Source of the DNA: G965233625 sp965233625
GTDB lineage: Bacteria; Planctomycetota; Planctomycetia; Pirellulales; Pirellulaceae
Reading direction: 5' to 3'
Assembly: GCA_965233625.1 (NCBI GenBank)
Contig: OZ247499.1
Coordinates: 5,084,001-5,148,000 of the forward strand
DNA length: 64,000 nucleotides
Position numbers and translations under genes: made by a program. This document shows, in pieces, positions 1 to 7,498 of this stretch. Under the pieces are notes generated by a model, which did not search any database, was not told where the DNA came from, and saw nothing but the letters and a program-made list of their open reading frames with translations. Within the stretch, counting starts at the first letter, position 1. Every line of letters starts with the position of its first letter.

Positions 1-186
1 CATGCCGGGCTGCGGGTGGAAGAACTGCCGGTGCCGCTGATCTATCTGGACGAAGAACGCTCTTTCGGCGGCGCTCTGGACGATTCGGGCACGCGGCTGC
101 AGCACTATCGCGATGTGATTCAGCGCAGTATCGCCGCGCTCCCCGCGTCGCACATCGCGGCGCCTGCTGAGGATTATTGCCGATGA
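1..186 (+). CDS. C-terminal end of a family 2 glycosyltransferase (partial)
   Basis: An open frame enters from the left edge and stops with TGA at 184-186. It encodes 61 residues containing ELPVPLIYLDEERSFGG, followed by an LDDSGTRL segment. This resembles the tail of dolichyl-phosphate-mannose-synthase-like family 2 glycosyltransferases, where an ELPV-x-YxDxxRSFGG-like stretch follows the catalytic domain. The catalytic half lies outside the window, so the sugar and acceptor cannot be told. The stop overlaps the ATG of the next gene (ATGA), so the two are probably co-transcribed and translationally coupled. The family call rests on this short tail only. Confidence 0.5.
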   Translation, partial: HAGLRVEELPVPLIYLDEERSFGGALDDSGTRLQHYRDVIQRSIAALPASHIAAPAEDYCR

Positions 187-1832
187 GCGCTCTGGCCAGC
201 CGTAGCATTGCGTACCGCCGCCTCCGGGCGCCCGCAGAGAACGAGGCGTTGCTTGCGAAACCGGCGCTGCAAGAGGCGGCTGCGTGCTGCCAGCAGAACA
301 TCGCCGGTCGTGGCGAACATGCGTTTCTGGCGTCGCTCCGCGCAACGGCCCGTCGCAGACTGCTGGAGGAAGCCGTCCGTTACACGCGCGCTTACCGCGA
401 TGTGGAACTTCCACGCGGCGACCTCAGCACCGCGGCTGTTTACATGAGCGGGCATCAACCGCAACTGTTTCACGCCGGCGTGTGGGCGAAGAACTTCGCG
501 CTGTCGCACCTGGCATCCGCCCACCGGCAGCGGCTTGTCGAAGGGCCGCCCGCAGTTGCCGTTAACCTGATTATCGACAATGACGATTGCGGCGTGGTGG
601 CCATCAAGGCGCCGTCGGGCAGCGTGGAGCAGCCGCACCTGGAAACCGTTCCGCTGGATGCCGGCGGCGCGCCGGTTCCGTTTGAACAACGCGAAATTAA
701 CGACCTGGATCTGTTCGACAGCTTTCCGTCCCGCGTCTGCGCGGCGATGAACGGCGTTGTCGGGCAGCCCCTAGTGACAGATTTATGGCGCCACGCAAAG
801 GAGGCGGCCCGCCGCAGTAGCAACCTGGGTCAAGCCGTCGCCGCCGCCCGGCACAGCCTGGAAGGCGAGTGGGGCTTGCAGACGCTTGAACTGCCGTTGA
901 GCCACATCTGCCAGACGCCGGAATTCGCCGCGTTTGCCGCCCATCTGCTGATCCGCGGCGAAGCATTCCGCGATGCCTTTAATGAACTGCTAGTCGAATA
1001 CCGGCAGGTGAACCGCGTCCGCAGCCAGAGCCACCCGGCGCCTGCACTGGGCAATGATGGCGACTGGATCGAAGCGCCTTTCTGGCTGTGGAACAGCCAG
1101 CAGCCTACGCGGCGCCCCGTCTTCATCCGCAACCAGCCCGGTGTGCTGGAAATCACTAACCGCCAGGGCGATACGCTGCGGCTGGAAGGCGACGAGCAGC
1201 AAATTGCCACTCAACTGGGCGAGCTGAGCAGCCAGGGCTGGAAGATCCGGCCGCGTGCGCTCATTACCACGATGTACGCCCGACTGGTGCTGTCCGACTT
1301 CTTCATCCACGGCATCGGCGGCGCGAAGTACGACCAGTTGACCGACGCGCTGGTGCAGCAGTTTTTTGATGTGCCGGCGCCGTCGTTCATGACGCTGACC
1401 TCGACCATGCACCTGCCGGTGGATTACCCGGATGTGACGGCTGCCGACCTTCGCGATGTGGAACAGAAACTCCGCGAATTGACGTATCATCCAGAAGACT
1501 TCGCCACCAGCGACACCGCCCACGGGCAACGTGAGATCGCAGAACTGGCAGCCGACAAACACAAATGGCTGGCAGCCGATCCGCCCCGCGGTGAAGGCTG
1601 GAAGCGGCACCAGGGCATCACGCAGGCCAATGAAGCATTGCAGCCATACATCGCGCCGCTGCGTGAAGAACTGCTCCAGCAGCAGCAGGAAACCACCGCC
1701 GCCCTGCGGGTGCGGAAACTACTTGCTTCGCGTGAATTTTCGTTCTGCCTGTTCCCCGCCGCGCAGCTCCGCACAGCGTTCTATAAAATGTTCCCGGCGG
1801 CAGCATGCGACTGCCATTCACGCGATATTTAG
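183..1832 (+). CDS. BshC-like protein (putative cysteine-adding enzyme)
   Basis: This 549-residue protein has the length of BshC, the last enzyme of bacillithiol synthesis, which joins cysteine to glucosaminyl-malate. Around residues 90-105 it has GHQPQLFHAGVWAKNFAL, in the place of the GQQ-GLF-GP-x-YK-like motif of BshC. A LIIDNDDCG segment follows, where BshC has its W-x-A-x-EDHD block. Around residue 380 comes FIHGIGGAKYDQLTD, equivalent to the glycine-rich GG-x-GE-x-x-Y motif. The start was set at ATG 183 because it overlaps the upstream TGA; an in-frame TTG at 177 is the alternative. The motifs are only roughly conserved, so this may be a planctomycete paralogue with another substrate. 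The upstream glycosyltransferase fits a sugar-conjugate pathway but does not prove it. Confidence 0.5.
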   Translation: MSALASRSIAYRRLRAPAENEALLAKPALQEAAACCQQNIAGRGEHAFLASLRATARRRLLEEAVRYTRAYRDVELPRGDLSTAAVYMSGHQPQLFHAGVWAKNFALSHLASAHRQRLVEGPPAVAVNLIIDNDDCGVVAIKAPSGSVEQPHLETVPLDAGGAPVPFEQREINDLDLFDSFPSRVCAAMNGVVGQPLVTDLWRHAKEAARRSSNLGQAVAAARHSLEGEWGLQTLELPLSHICQTPEFAAFAAHLLIRGEAFRDAFNELLVEYRQVNRVRSQSHPAPALGNDGDWIEAPFWLWNSQQPTRRPVFIRNQPGVLEITNRQGDTLRLEGDEQQIATQLGELSSQGWKIRPRALITTMYARLVLSDFFIHGIGGAKYDQLTDALVQQFFDVPAPSFMTLTSTMHLPVDYPDVTAADLRDVEQKLRELTYHPEDFATSDTAHGQREIAELAADKHKWLAADPPRGEGWKRHQGITQANEALQPYIAPLREELLQQQQETTAALRVRKLLASREFSFCLFPAAQLRTAFYKMFPAAACDCHSRDI

Positions 1833-1859
1833 CACTCAGAAATTACAGGCGCAAACATC

Positions 1860-1992
1860 AACCCGAAGCGCGAGCGAGAGACGCCGGAATCAGAATCGCA
1901 TCGCCGGTTGAAGTCCAACACACCAGGGACAAACGGCCCAAATTCCTCGTTTGCGCGTCAGAATCAAACGCCCCTCGCTCGCGCTCCGGGTT
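1860..1992 (-). repeat. 133-bp inverted-repeat element, copy A
   Basis: The termini are near-perfect 21-bp inverted repeats: AACCCGAAGCGCGAGCGAG at the left and CTCGCTCGCGCTCCGGGTT at the right, with a C/T difference inside each arm. The interior matches, in reverse orientation, the elements at 7265-7397 and 43243-43374, including the shared words ACTTCAACCGGC and GCGTTTGAT. It fills most of the gap between the BshC-like gene and the YihY gene. It can be read as a short spurious protein beginning NPERERGAF, which is why such repeats tend to be annotated as hypothetical proteins. Confidence 0.85.
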
Positions 1993-2056
1993 GGTGTAGG
2001 ATGCGATACACTGGTGTAATTCTGAGCAAATTCTGGCACGATGCGGGTTCTGGCGT

Positions 2057-2950
2057 ATGGGCAAGGTTTTCAATCTGCTGAAGCAGACGTTCACAGAGTT
2101 TGGTGAAGACCGTTGCTCGCGGATTGCCGCCTCGATGGCGTACTCCACCGCCTTCGCCCTGGCCCCGATGCTGATGCTGATTATCGGGCTGGGCCAGTTT
2201 TTCTTTGAGCCTGAAGACATCACGGGCAAGATCGAGACGAACCTGGAAGAAGTCGTCGGAGAGTCCGGCGCCGATCAGATCCGCACCATCATTGAAGGCT
2301 CGCAGAAGAAAGAGCAGCAGGGCGTGTGGGCCACCGTGCTAAGCGTGGGCATTGTGCTGCTGGGCGCCACGGGGCTGTTCGCTCAGCTTCAGGTGGCGAT
2401 GAACGACGTGTGGGATATTAAGCCCGACCCGGATGCGAGCGGCATCTGGTACTTCATTTCCAAGCGGCTGCTGTCGCTGGGGATGGTGCTTTCGACGGCG
2501 TTTCTGGTGATCGTTTCGCTGGCGGTGACGGGCATCATCAGTTCGTTCGATGATGTGCTGGACAACTGGCTGCCTGGCAGTGCAGGTTCGATGATTTTCG
2601 CTGCTGGCAACTTCCTGTTATCGCTGCTCGTATTGACGGGCCTGTTCGCCGCCATGTTCAAAGTGCTGCCCGACGCCAAGGTGCGGTGGAAAGATGTGGC
2701 GGTTGGCGCCGCCGTCACAGCGCTGCTGTTCATGCTGGGCAAGTTTGGCCTAGGGTGGTATCTGGGCAGCAAGAACATGGCCACCACTTACGGCGCCGCG
2801 GGTTCGCTGGTGCTGATCCTGGCGTGGGTGTATTACTCGACGCTGATCTTTATGTTTGGCGCCGAGTTCACGCAGGTCTGGGCCAAGCTTTATGGAGACG
2901 GCATCCAACCCAGCAAGATCGCCGTCCGCATCAGCGGCGATGATGAATGA
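2057..2950 (+). CDS. YihY/BrkB family inner-membrane protein
   Basis: This 297-residue polytopic membrane protein opens with a short amphipathic segment (FNLLKQTFTEFGEDRCSRIA) and the SMAYSTAFALAPMLMLIIGL helix typical of the YihY/virulence factor BrkB family (formerly mis-called RNase BN). Later hydrophobic spans are followed by the family's TYGAAGSLVLILAWVYYS and FGAEFTQVW segments near residues 245-275. About six transmembrane helices can be seen. Family members are inner-membrane proteins of unsettled function, proposed as transporters. It stands alone: the upstream gap holds a repeat element, and the next gene is convergent with two bases between the stops. Confidence 0.9.
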   Translation: MGKVFNLLKQTFTEFGEDRCSRIAASMAYSTAFALAPMLMLIIGLGQFFFEPEDITGKIETNLEEVVGESGADQIRTIIEGSQKKEQQGVWATVLSVGIVLLGATGLFAQLQVAMNDVWDIKPDPDASGIWYFISKRLLSLGMVLSTAFLVIVSLAVTGIISSFDDVLDNWLPGSAGSMIFAAGNFLLSLLVLTGLFAAMFKVLPDAKVRWKDVAVGAAVTALLFMLGKFGLGWYLGSKNMATTYGAAGSLVLILAWVYYSTLIFMFGAEFTQVWAKLYGDGIQPSKIAVRISGDDE

Positions 2951-2952
2951 AC

Positions 2953-3684
2953 TCAGTCGCTGCGGCTGAACATCATCAGAATCCGCAGGATGTAGTAGAA
3001 CAGCATGGCGACCGAAGCGAACAACGCCAGCGACGCAGCCACGTACTGATCCGTGCGGTAATGCAGCATGATGTTCGACGTGTAATAAAGAATGTACCCG
3101 CTGGCCAGCACGACCATCGCTGCGGCGAAAAACACGCCCAGAATGTTCCAGCTAAACACGAACGAGCAGATGATCACACCCAGCGCCGCAAAGCTGGCAA
3201 TGGTCAGACCGGTCCGCAGGAACGAGAAGTCAGCGCCGGTAACGAACACGATGCCCGTCAATCCGCAGAACACCAGCGTCGTCAGCACGCCCGCGGCGGG
3301 AATGGTATTGGGAGCGAACTTCGAGGCGAACCACAACAGCGGCACAAAGATCACCGCTTCAGCCACCACGTACAACAACAGCCCCATATATTGCAGCGGC
3401 TTATTGGCCACCGACCGCGCCCAGTACTGCGCCACAAAGCTGACCAGCATAAAGCCGCCGAAGACCAGCAGCATATTCCAGCCGCTGAACACCGTCGCAA
3501 TCAAACGGTCCAGCGTCGCTTCCGGAATCAACGCAAACAGCGCCGCCTCCAGACCCACAAACGCCATCACCGCCACCGCCAGGTGCATATAAGTCAAACG
3601 GATAAACCGCGCCCGGGCATCCTCGGCCGCATAAGCAGCCGCATCCCGCATCTCATAACCCGTATATTCCCGACCATAGCTCAT
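2953..3684 (-). CDS. Bax inhibitor-1 / YccA family membrane protein
   Basis: This is a 243-residue protein with a polar 30-residue N-terminus and about seven hydrophobic helices. The spacing, the QYWARSVANKPLQYMGLLLYV segment and the late SGYILYYTSNIMLHY helix fit the BI-1/TMBIM (UPF0005) family. The eukaryotic and Bacillus homologues are pH-sensitive calcium leak channels in the membrane. The C-terminus keeps the family's YxxLRILMM-like end with a polar tail. It is convergent with the YihY gene and separated by only 2 bp. The gene downstream on this strand starts about 70 bp away from a different unit, so it is probably monocistronic. Confidence 0.85.
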   Translation of the reverse strand: MSYGREYTGYEMRDAAAYAAEDARARFIRLTYMHLAVAVMAFVGLEAALFALIPEATLDRLIATVFSGWNMLLVFGGFMLVSFVAQYWARSVANKPLQYMGLLLYVVAEAVIFVPLLWFASKFAPNTIPAAGVLTTLVFCGLTGIVFVTGADFSFLRTGLTIASFAALGVIICSFVFSWNILGVFFAAAMVVLASGYILYYTSNIMLHYRTDQYVAASLALFASVAMLFYYILRILMMFSRSD

Positions 3685-3754
3685 GGTGTCAGCCTTCGTA
3701 AAAAGTGAGTGCGCAAAACGCCGCAGTGAACTGTAGAGCGGCGGGGGTGGGAAG

Positions 3755-4486
3755 TCAACGAATGGCGCCGTACTGCAGTATTAGCAACGCCAACCAGACT
3801 GCCAGGATGAAGAAGCCGGTGGCCATAAGGATGAATTTACCTTTTCCCAGAGAGCGGAATGCTTCCGCCCCCCAGATTCCGATTGAAGGAATGAGCATCA
3901 GCAGGACGACGCCAGAAGCGACATATTCAGCAAACTCCCAGTTCCGCTGATAAAGGAAAGTGCCCAATTGATGAGCGACGGCCAGAATGCCTGCCAGGTA
4001 AGTGAAAAACCAGGAGATCGTAACGGGGAACGTCAGTTTACCTGGCCCACGAGATGGACGGTTCCGATAGTACGGATAGCTGAACGGTTCTTCATCGACT
4101 GCGTCCTCCTGATCTGGCGGTGGATCTATCGAGGATACATTCCAGGTGAGCCCACGTACCTCCATCGCTATGCGCAGATACTCACGCACCAGCGCCTGAC
4201 AACGATGTTCACCTGCCCCAAATCCTTCGCCATGTTCGTAGCCCTCCTCACCTGCGCCTGGTCCGTCACCATGAGCGCCGAACGGCCCGGCGCCGAAACC
4301 GCCGTCTAACCCGTCGCCAAAACCCTCCCCGGCATAATCGACAGCCAGCGGGATCTGACGAATTGGCTTACGCCACTCTGCCGCCAGCGGATCGCCGCGT
4401 TCTTCCAGCCAGTCGGCGAACATCAGACGCAGACGGCTGTTGCCAGGGTCGGCGGCGATTGCGTTGAGAAAGTCTTCTTTCTGCAA
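3755..4486 (-). CDS. TIGR02996-domain protein with C-terminal membrane helices
   Basis: Residues 1-42 (FLNAIAADPGNSRLRLMFADWLEERGD split around the DWLEERGD core) are a clear TIGR02996 repeat-companion domain, a short motif abundant in Gemmata-like planctomycetes that often precedes repeat regions. Here it leads into a low-complexity glycine/acidic stretch (GEGFGDGLDGGFGAGPFG) at about residues 50-90, then a soluble linker, then three hydrophobic spans in the last 85 residues. No catalytic motif is visible. The protein is predicted to be membrane-anchored with a cytoplasmic N-terminus. It begins 15 bp downstream of the SUKH-3 gene on the same strand, suggesting co-transcription. Function is unknown. 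Confidence 0.75.
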   Translation of the reverse strand: MQKEDFLNAIAADPGNSRLRLMFADWLEERGDPLAAEWRKPIRQIPLAVDYAGEGFGDGLDGGFGAGPFGAHGDGPGAGEEGYEHGEGFGAGEHRCQALVREYLRIAMEVRGLTWNVSSIDPPPDQEDAVDEEPFSYPYYRNRPSRGPGKLTFPVTISWFFTYLAGILAVAHQLGTFLYQRNWEFAEYVASGVVLLMLIPSIGIWGAEAFRSLGKGKFILMATGFFILAVWLALLILQYGAIR

Positions 4487-4501
4487 TGGACCGCCCTCCT
4501 G

Positions 4502-4948
4502 TTACCAATCAACGAACTCGCCATGCAGACCGATAGTAAGTCCAATAAGCAAACTAGCGTAGGATGGGAACCGAAAGAATCCACTATCAGCGCTTATGTA
4601 CGCCCTGCCGTCTTCAGCGATGGCTAACAGACAAGTATCTCGATCAGCGGCCCCTAGCGGATATAACCTGCTGCCTGCACTATCTTCGTATTCTTGAAAT
4701 CTATCTGCTTCACCAACGCCGTGTGTAGGATCAATCTCAAAGCCGAGGCGGGCGAGTTCTACACCGGGACCTTCAACTTTCGATGTTAGGCCGCCAACGA
4801 CGAAAAGAACATCTCTTGCTGTTTCAAAACACTCAAACTCCGGCGATAGCTGTTGTATCCACTCCAGCGTCCTGTCGCCAAGATTGTTGGGTATTTCTAC
4901 CCCATTGGCGACAAGGGTGTTATATAGACTTCTAGGAAGAGTATTCAC
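4502..4948 (-). CDS. SUKH-3-like orphan immunity protein
   Basis: This 148-residue protein has the layout of SUKH-3 domains: an N-terminal helical part, FEIDPTHGVGEADRFQEYED, then LYPLGAADRDTCLLAIAEDGRAY (visible as PLG-x-LLAI-x-DGRAY), and a closing hydrophobic-aromatic helix. SUKH superfamily proteins act mainly as cytoplasmic antidotes in polymorphic toxin systems. No toxin gene is adjacent, so it would be an orphan immunity gene or a repurposed member. It precedes the TIGR02996 gene by 15 bp. Base composition is visibly lower in G+C than cdsA next door, which is compatible with transfer. Confidence 0.65.
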   Translation of the reverse strand: MNTLPRSLYNTLVANGVEIPNNLGDRTLEWIQQLSPEFECFETARDVLFVVGGLTSKVEGPGVELARLGFEIDPTHGVGEADRFQEYEDSAGSRLYPLGAADRDTCLLAIAEDGRAYISADSGFFRFPSYASLLIGLTIGLHGEFVDW

Positions 4949-4993
4949 GAATTCATGCCCAGTATGAATGCCAGCTATTTCTCTTATTTCGTC

Positions 4994-6061
4994 TTATCCA
5001 ACCGGCGGGATTTCGTGGAAGTATTTGGTCAGGTGGAAGAAGACCGGGGCGGCGAAGCAGAGGGAGTCGATGCGGTCTAGTAGTCCGGCGTGACCCTGGA
5101 CCAGGGTGCCGTAGTCTTTGACGCCGCGGTCGCGTTTGATGGCGGACATGGTGAGGCCGCCGGCGAGGCCGACGACGGCGATGACGGCGCTCATGGTCAT
5201 CGAACCCCACAGGGTGAATGGCGTCACCCACCATAACAGTCCGCCGGCCAGCGTGGCCGTGGCGACGCCGCCGAGGAAGCCTTCCCAGGTTTTGCTGGCG
5301 TTGATGTCGCCCGCAATCACGCGGCGGCCCAGCAGTTTGCCCCAGGCGTACTGGAACACATCGGCGAACTGCACGACCAGGATGAAGTAGAAGAGCAGTC
5401 CCGCGGGGCTGCCATTCCAGTCCGTCCATTCGCCGCCGGTGCTTTCAGCGCGGGTGCGGAGGTGCAGTTGCAGGATGGCGGGCGCGTGGCTGAGGCAGTA
5501 GACGCAGATCATCAGCCCCATCTGAATCTTCGCGCTGCGTTCGAGAAACCGCTTGGGGTCGCCGGCAATGGCGTTGCGGGCCGGGATAAACAGCGACGCG
5601 TAAACTGGGATCATCACCGTGTAGGCGCCGTACACTTCCCAGCTAATCAGCACATATTGCAGCGGCGTGATCAGGAAGAAAATCCAGAACAGCGAGCGAT
5701 GGTCGCCGCGGCGGGTGGGCGTCATCGTGATGAACTCGCGCAGCGCCCAGAACGACAGCACGCCGAACAGCACCACCGTGGCGATCCGCCCCGCCGACGT
5801 CGAGATGGCGCCAAGCAGAAAGCTGGCCGTTAGCACGCTGCACATAAACCACCACGACTGCACGCGGTTGTTCAGCACGCGGACAACGCCCGGATTCACC
5901 ACGGATTCGGGCTGCAGGCTTAGGATCCAGCCGATCAGCGACGTAATCAGCAGCACGACAATCGCGCCGGCGAACAGCCAGATCGTGGGTTGATCCAGCC
6001 AGGCTTTCACCGGGATCACGTCGGTCTGGGCTAGCAGGTGGATGATTTCGACCGGCAGCAT
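4994..6061 (-). CDS. cdsA: phosphatidate cytidylyltransferase
   Basis: This 355-residue integral membrane enzyme makes CDP-diacylglycerol from phosphatidate and CTP. About eight hydrophobic spans are present. The CDP-diglyceride synthetase signature is near the C-terminus: SAIKRDRGVKDYG, then GHAGLLDRIDS, keeping the K-R, K-D and D-R-x-D residues that bind metal and substrate. An earlier NASKTWEGFLGG segment is also typical. It follows the acyltransferase gene with three bases between that stop and this ATG, so the two consecutive steps of phospholipid synthesis (phosphatidate formation, then activation) form one operon. Confidence 0.93.
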   Translation of the reverse strand: MLPVEIIHLLAQTDVIPVKAWLDQPTIWLFAGAIVVLLITSLIGWILSLQPESVVNPGVVRVLNNRVQSWWFMCSVLTASFLLGAISTSAGRIATVVLFGVLSFWALREFITMTPTRRGDHRSLFWIFFLITPLQYVLISWEVYGAYTVMIPVYASLFIPARNAIAGDPKRFLERSAKIQMGLMICVYCLSHAPAILQLHLRTRAESTGGEWTDWNGSPAGLLFYFILVVQFADVFQYAWGKLLGRRVIAGDINASKTWEGFLGGVATATLAGGLLWWVTPFTLWGSMTMSAVIAVVGLAGGLTMSAIKRDRGVKDYGTLVQGHAGLLDRIDSLCFAAPVFFHLTKYFHEIPPVG

Positions 6062-6064
6062 GAT

Positions 6065-6676
6065 TTATAGTTCTTTCAGCCGGAGGACCGCTTCACGCGC
6101 CCGGCGGCGGAAGTCGAGACTTGCTTCGCCCGTTTCCAGCCACATCGGCGGACCCACCGTGATGCAACTCAGCAGCGGAACGGGAAGGTACTCGCCGCGC
6201 GGCAGCACGCGGTTGAGGTTATCAATATAAACCGGCACCAGTTCCAGGTCGGGCCGTTTCTTGGCCAGATAGTACAGGCCGCTCTTGAATTCGCCCAGGG
6301 TGTCGGACGTATTGCGGCCGCCTTCCGGGAAAACTATCAGCGAATACCGGTCGCCGATTTCGCGGATCATCAGGTCCACCGGGCTTTGATGCACCTTGAT
6401 CTTCTTACGGTCGCGGTCGATCAGCAACGCATTAAACTGCGCCGCCAGATACTGCCGCAGCCAGCCCTTCTCCCAGTAATCCCGCGCCGCCACTGGACGG
6501 GTGACGTTCCGCACGTTGGCCGGCAGCGAAGACCACAGCACCAGCGCGTCGAGGTGGCTGGTGTGGTTGGCGAAGTACACCCGCTGACAGGTTTCCGGCT
6601 GACAGTCGATCCAGCGCATAGTGGCGCCGCTCATAAGCTTGGCGACAAACGCCAGGACCGACGCCGTAAGTTTCAT
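6065..6676 (-). CDS. plsC: 1-acyl-sn-glycerol-3-phosphate acyltransferase (PlsC-like)
   Basis: This 203-residue protein has the HX4D acyltransferase motif (NHTSHLD) at about residues 37-43 and the second block VFPEGGRNTSD at about 137-147, equivalent to the glycerol-phosphate-binding EGTRS motif. A single hydrophobic N-terminal segment may anchor it to the membrane. It should acylate lysophosphatidate to phosphatidate, the substrate of the cdsA product encoded immediately downstream. The EGGR variant in place of EGTR is seen in some members. It is shorter than many PlsC proteins but contains the whole catalytic core. Confidence 0.88.
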   Translation of the reverse strand: MKLTASVLAFVAKLMSGATMRWIDCQPETCQRVYFANHTSHLDALVLWSSLPANVRNVTRPVAARDYWEKGWLRQYLAAQFNALLIDRDRKKIKVHQSPVDLMIREIGDRYSLIVFPEGGRNTSDTLGEFKSGLYYLAKKRPDLELVPVYIDNLNRVLPRGEYLPVPLLSCITVGPPMWLETGEASLDFRRRAREAVLRLKEL

Positions 6677-6718
6677 CCACGACTCCAGAGGGAATCAACG
6701 TGTGACCGCCGTCTTTGT

Positions 6719-6873
6719 CCCCTCGCCCCTCCGGGGAGAGGGTTAGGGTGAAGGGGGTTGTTGAATGCGTTGACAGTTAGCGGGCGCAATATTGAATTGT
6801 TAACCATCACATTCTGCGACGACATGCAAAATCACGCCCCTCACCCCAGCCCTCTCCCCAGAGGGGCGAGGGA
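6719..6873. repeat. CCTCTCCCC-type inverted-repeat element
   Basis: Two arms of about 37 bp (6719-6756 and 6837-6873) are inverted copies of each other. Each carries CCCTCGCCCCTC, GGGGAGAGGG and a GGGTGA or GGGGTGAGG end, with a few mismatches. Each arm is itself partly palindromic (CCCCTCCGGGGAG). About 80 bp of unremarkable sequence lies between them. The element sits between plsC and the DUF427 gene and contains no convincing gene. Similar CCCTCACCC/CCTCTCCCC intergenic repeats are known from many unrelated bacterial genomes. Confidence 0.75.
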
Positions 6874-6883
6874 GCAGGAGGCT

Positions 6884-7165
6884 CTACTTTACTTCAACGC
6901 CCTTCCAGAAGGCCACATAATCTTTGATATTGCTGGCGGCTTCCTTCGGATCGCGATAGACCCAGGCAGCGTCGGCGTTGGTCTGGCCATCAACCTCAAT
7001 CGTGTAGTAGTTGGCCGTGCCTTTCCAGCCGCAGACGGTGGTGGTGCTGCTGTCTTTGAAGAACTCTTCCTTCAGCGAACCGGGCGGAAAGTAATGGTTG
7101 CCCTCTACAGACTCTGTGTTATCGCTCTCCGCAATAACCTGTCCGTTCCAGATAGCCTGGACCAT
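6884..7165 (-). CDS. DUF427 family small protein
   Basis: This is a 93-residue single-domain protein. It has the DUF427 (nucleotidyltransferase-fold-named, PF04248) pattern: AIWNGQVIAESD near the start, EGNHYFPP, then TTTVCGWKGTANYYTIEVDG and a closing AAWVYRDPKEAASNIKDYVAF helix. Family members are small cytoplasmic proteins of unknown activity, sometimes single-domain and sometimes duplicated; this is the single-domain form. It is bounded by repeat elements on both sides and so is transcribed alone. Confidence 0.88.
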   Translation of the reverse strand: MVQAIWNGQVIAESDNTESVEGNHYFPPGSLKEEFFKDSSTTTVCGWKGTANYYTIEVDGQTNADAAWVYRDPKEAASNIKDYVAFWKGVEVK

Positions 7166-7231
7166 GATGTTGTTCCTTGATGATTAAATTCGCCGCTTTA
7201 GCGCGTATCTAAATGTCTTCACTCCGCAAAC

Positions 7232-7477
7232 CAACCCGAAGCGCGGGTTTTGAAGTTGCACACTAACCCGAAGCGCGAGCGAGGGGCGTTTGATGTCGAG
7301 GCGAAAACGCGGTTTTTTGGCCGCAATTCGCTGAAAGGGTGGACTTCAACCGGCGGTGCGCTTCAGCTTCCGGTGTCCCTCGCTCGCGCTTCGGGTTTGT
7401 GTTTCCTGCTTGTATTTAAGGCTAAATGTGATTTTCAGCCTCAAAGTGTGCAACTTCAAAACTGGCGCTTCGGGTTG
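7232..7477 (+). repeat. 133-bp inverted-repeat element, copy B, nested in a related outer inverted repeat
   Basis: The inner element is 7265-7397 and has perfect 21-bp terminal inverted repeats (AACCCGAAGCGCGAGCGAGG..., CCTCGCTCGCGCTTCGGGTT). It is enclosed by an outer pair of 33-bp arms, 7232-7264 and 7445-7477, sharing GTTTTGAAGTTGCACACT or its complement. Each outer arm also begins CAACCCGAAGCGC, so the outer pair carries the same terminal word as the inner element. The right spacer (7398-7444) has no counterpart on the left. The whole fills the gap between acnA and the DUF427 gene. Confidence 0.88.
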
Positions 7478-7498
7478 ATGTTCTGTCCTGCTCCGGCG

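Noticed and set aside
2947..3708. 253-codon open frame on the + strand opposite the Bax-inhibitor-1 gene
   Set aside because: It is dominated by His, Gln and Arg, has no ribosome-binding site, and mirrors a clear membrane-protein gene.
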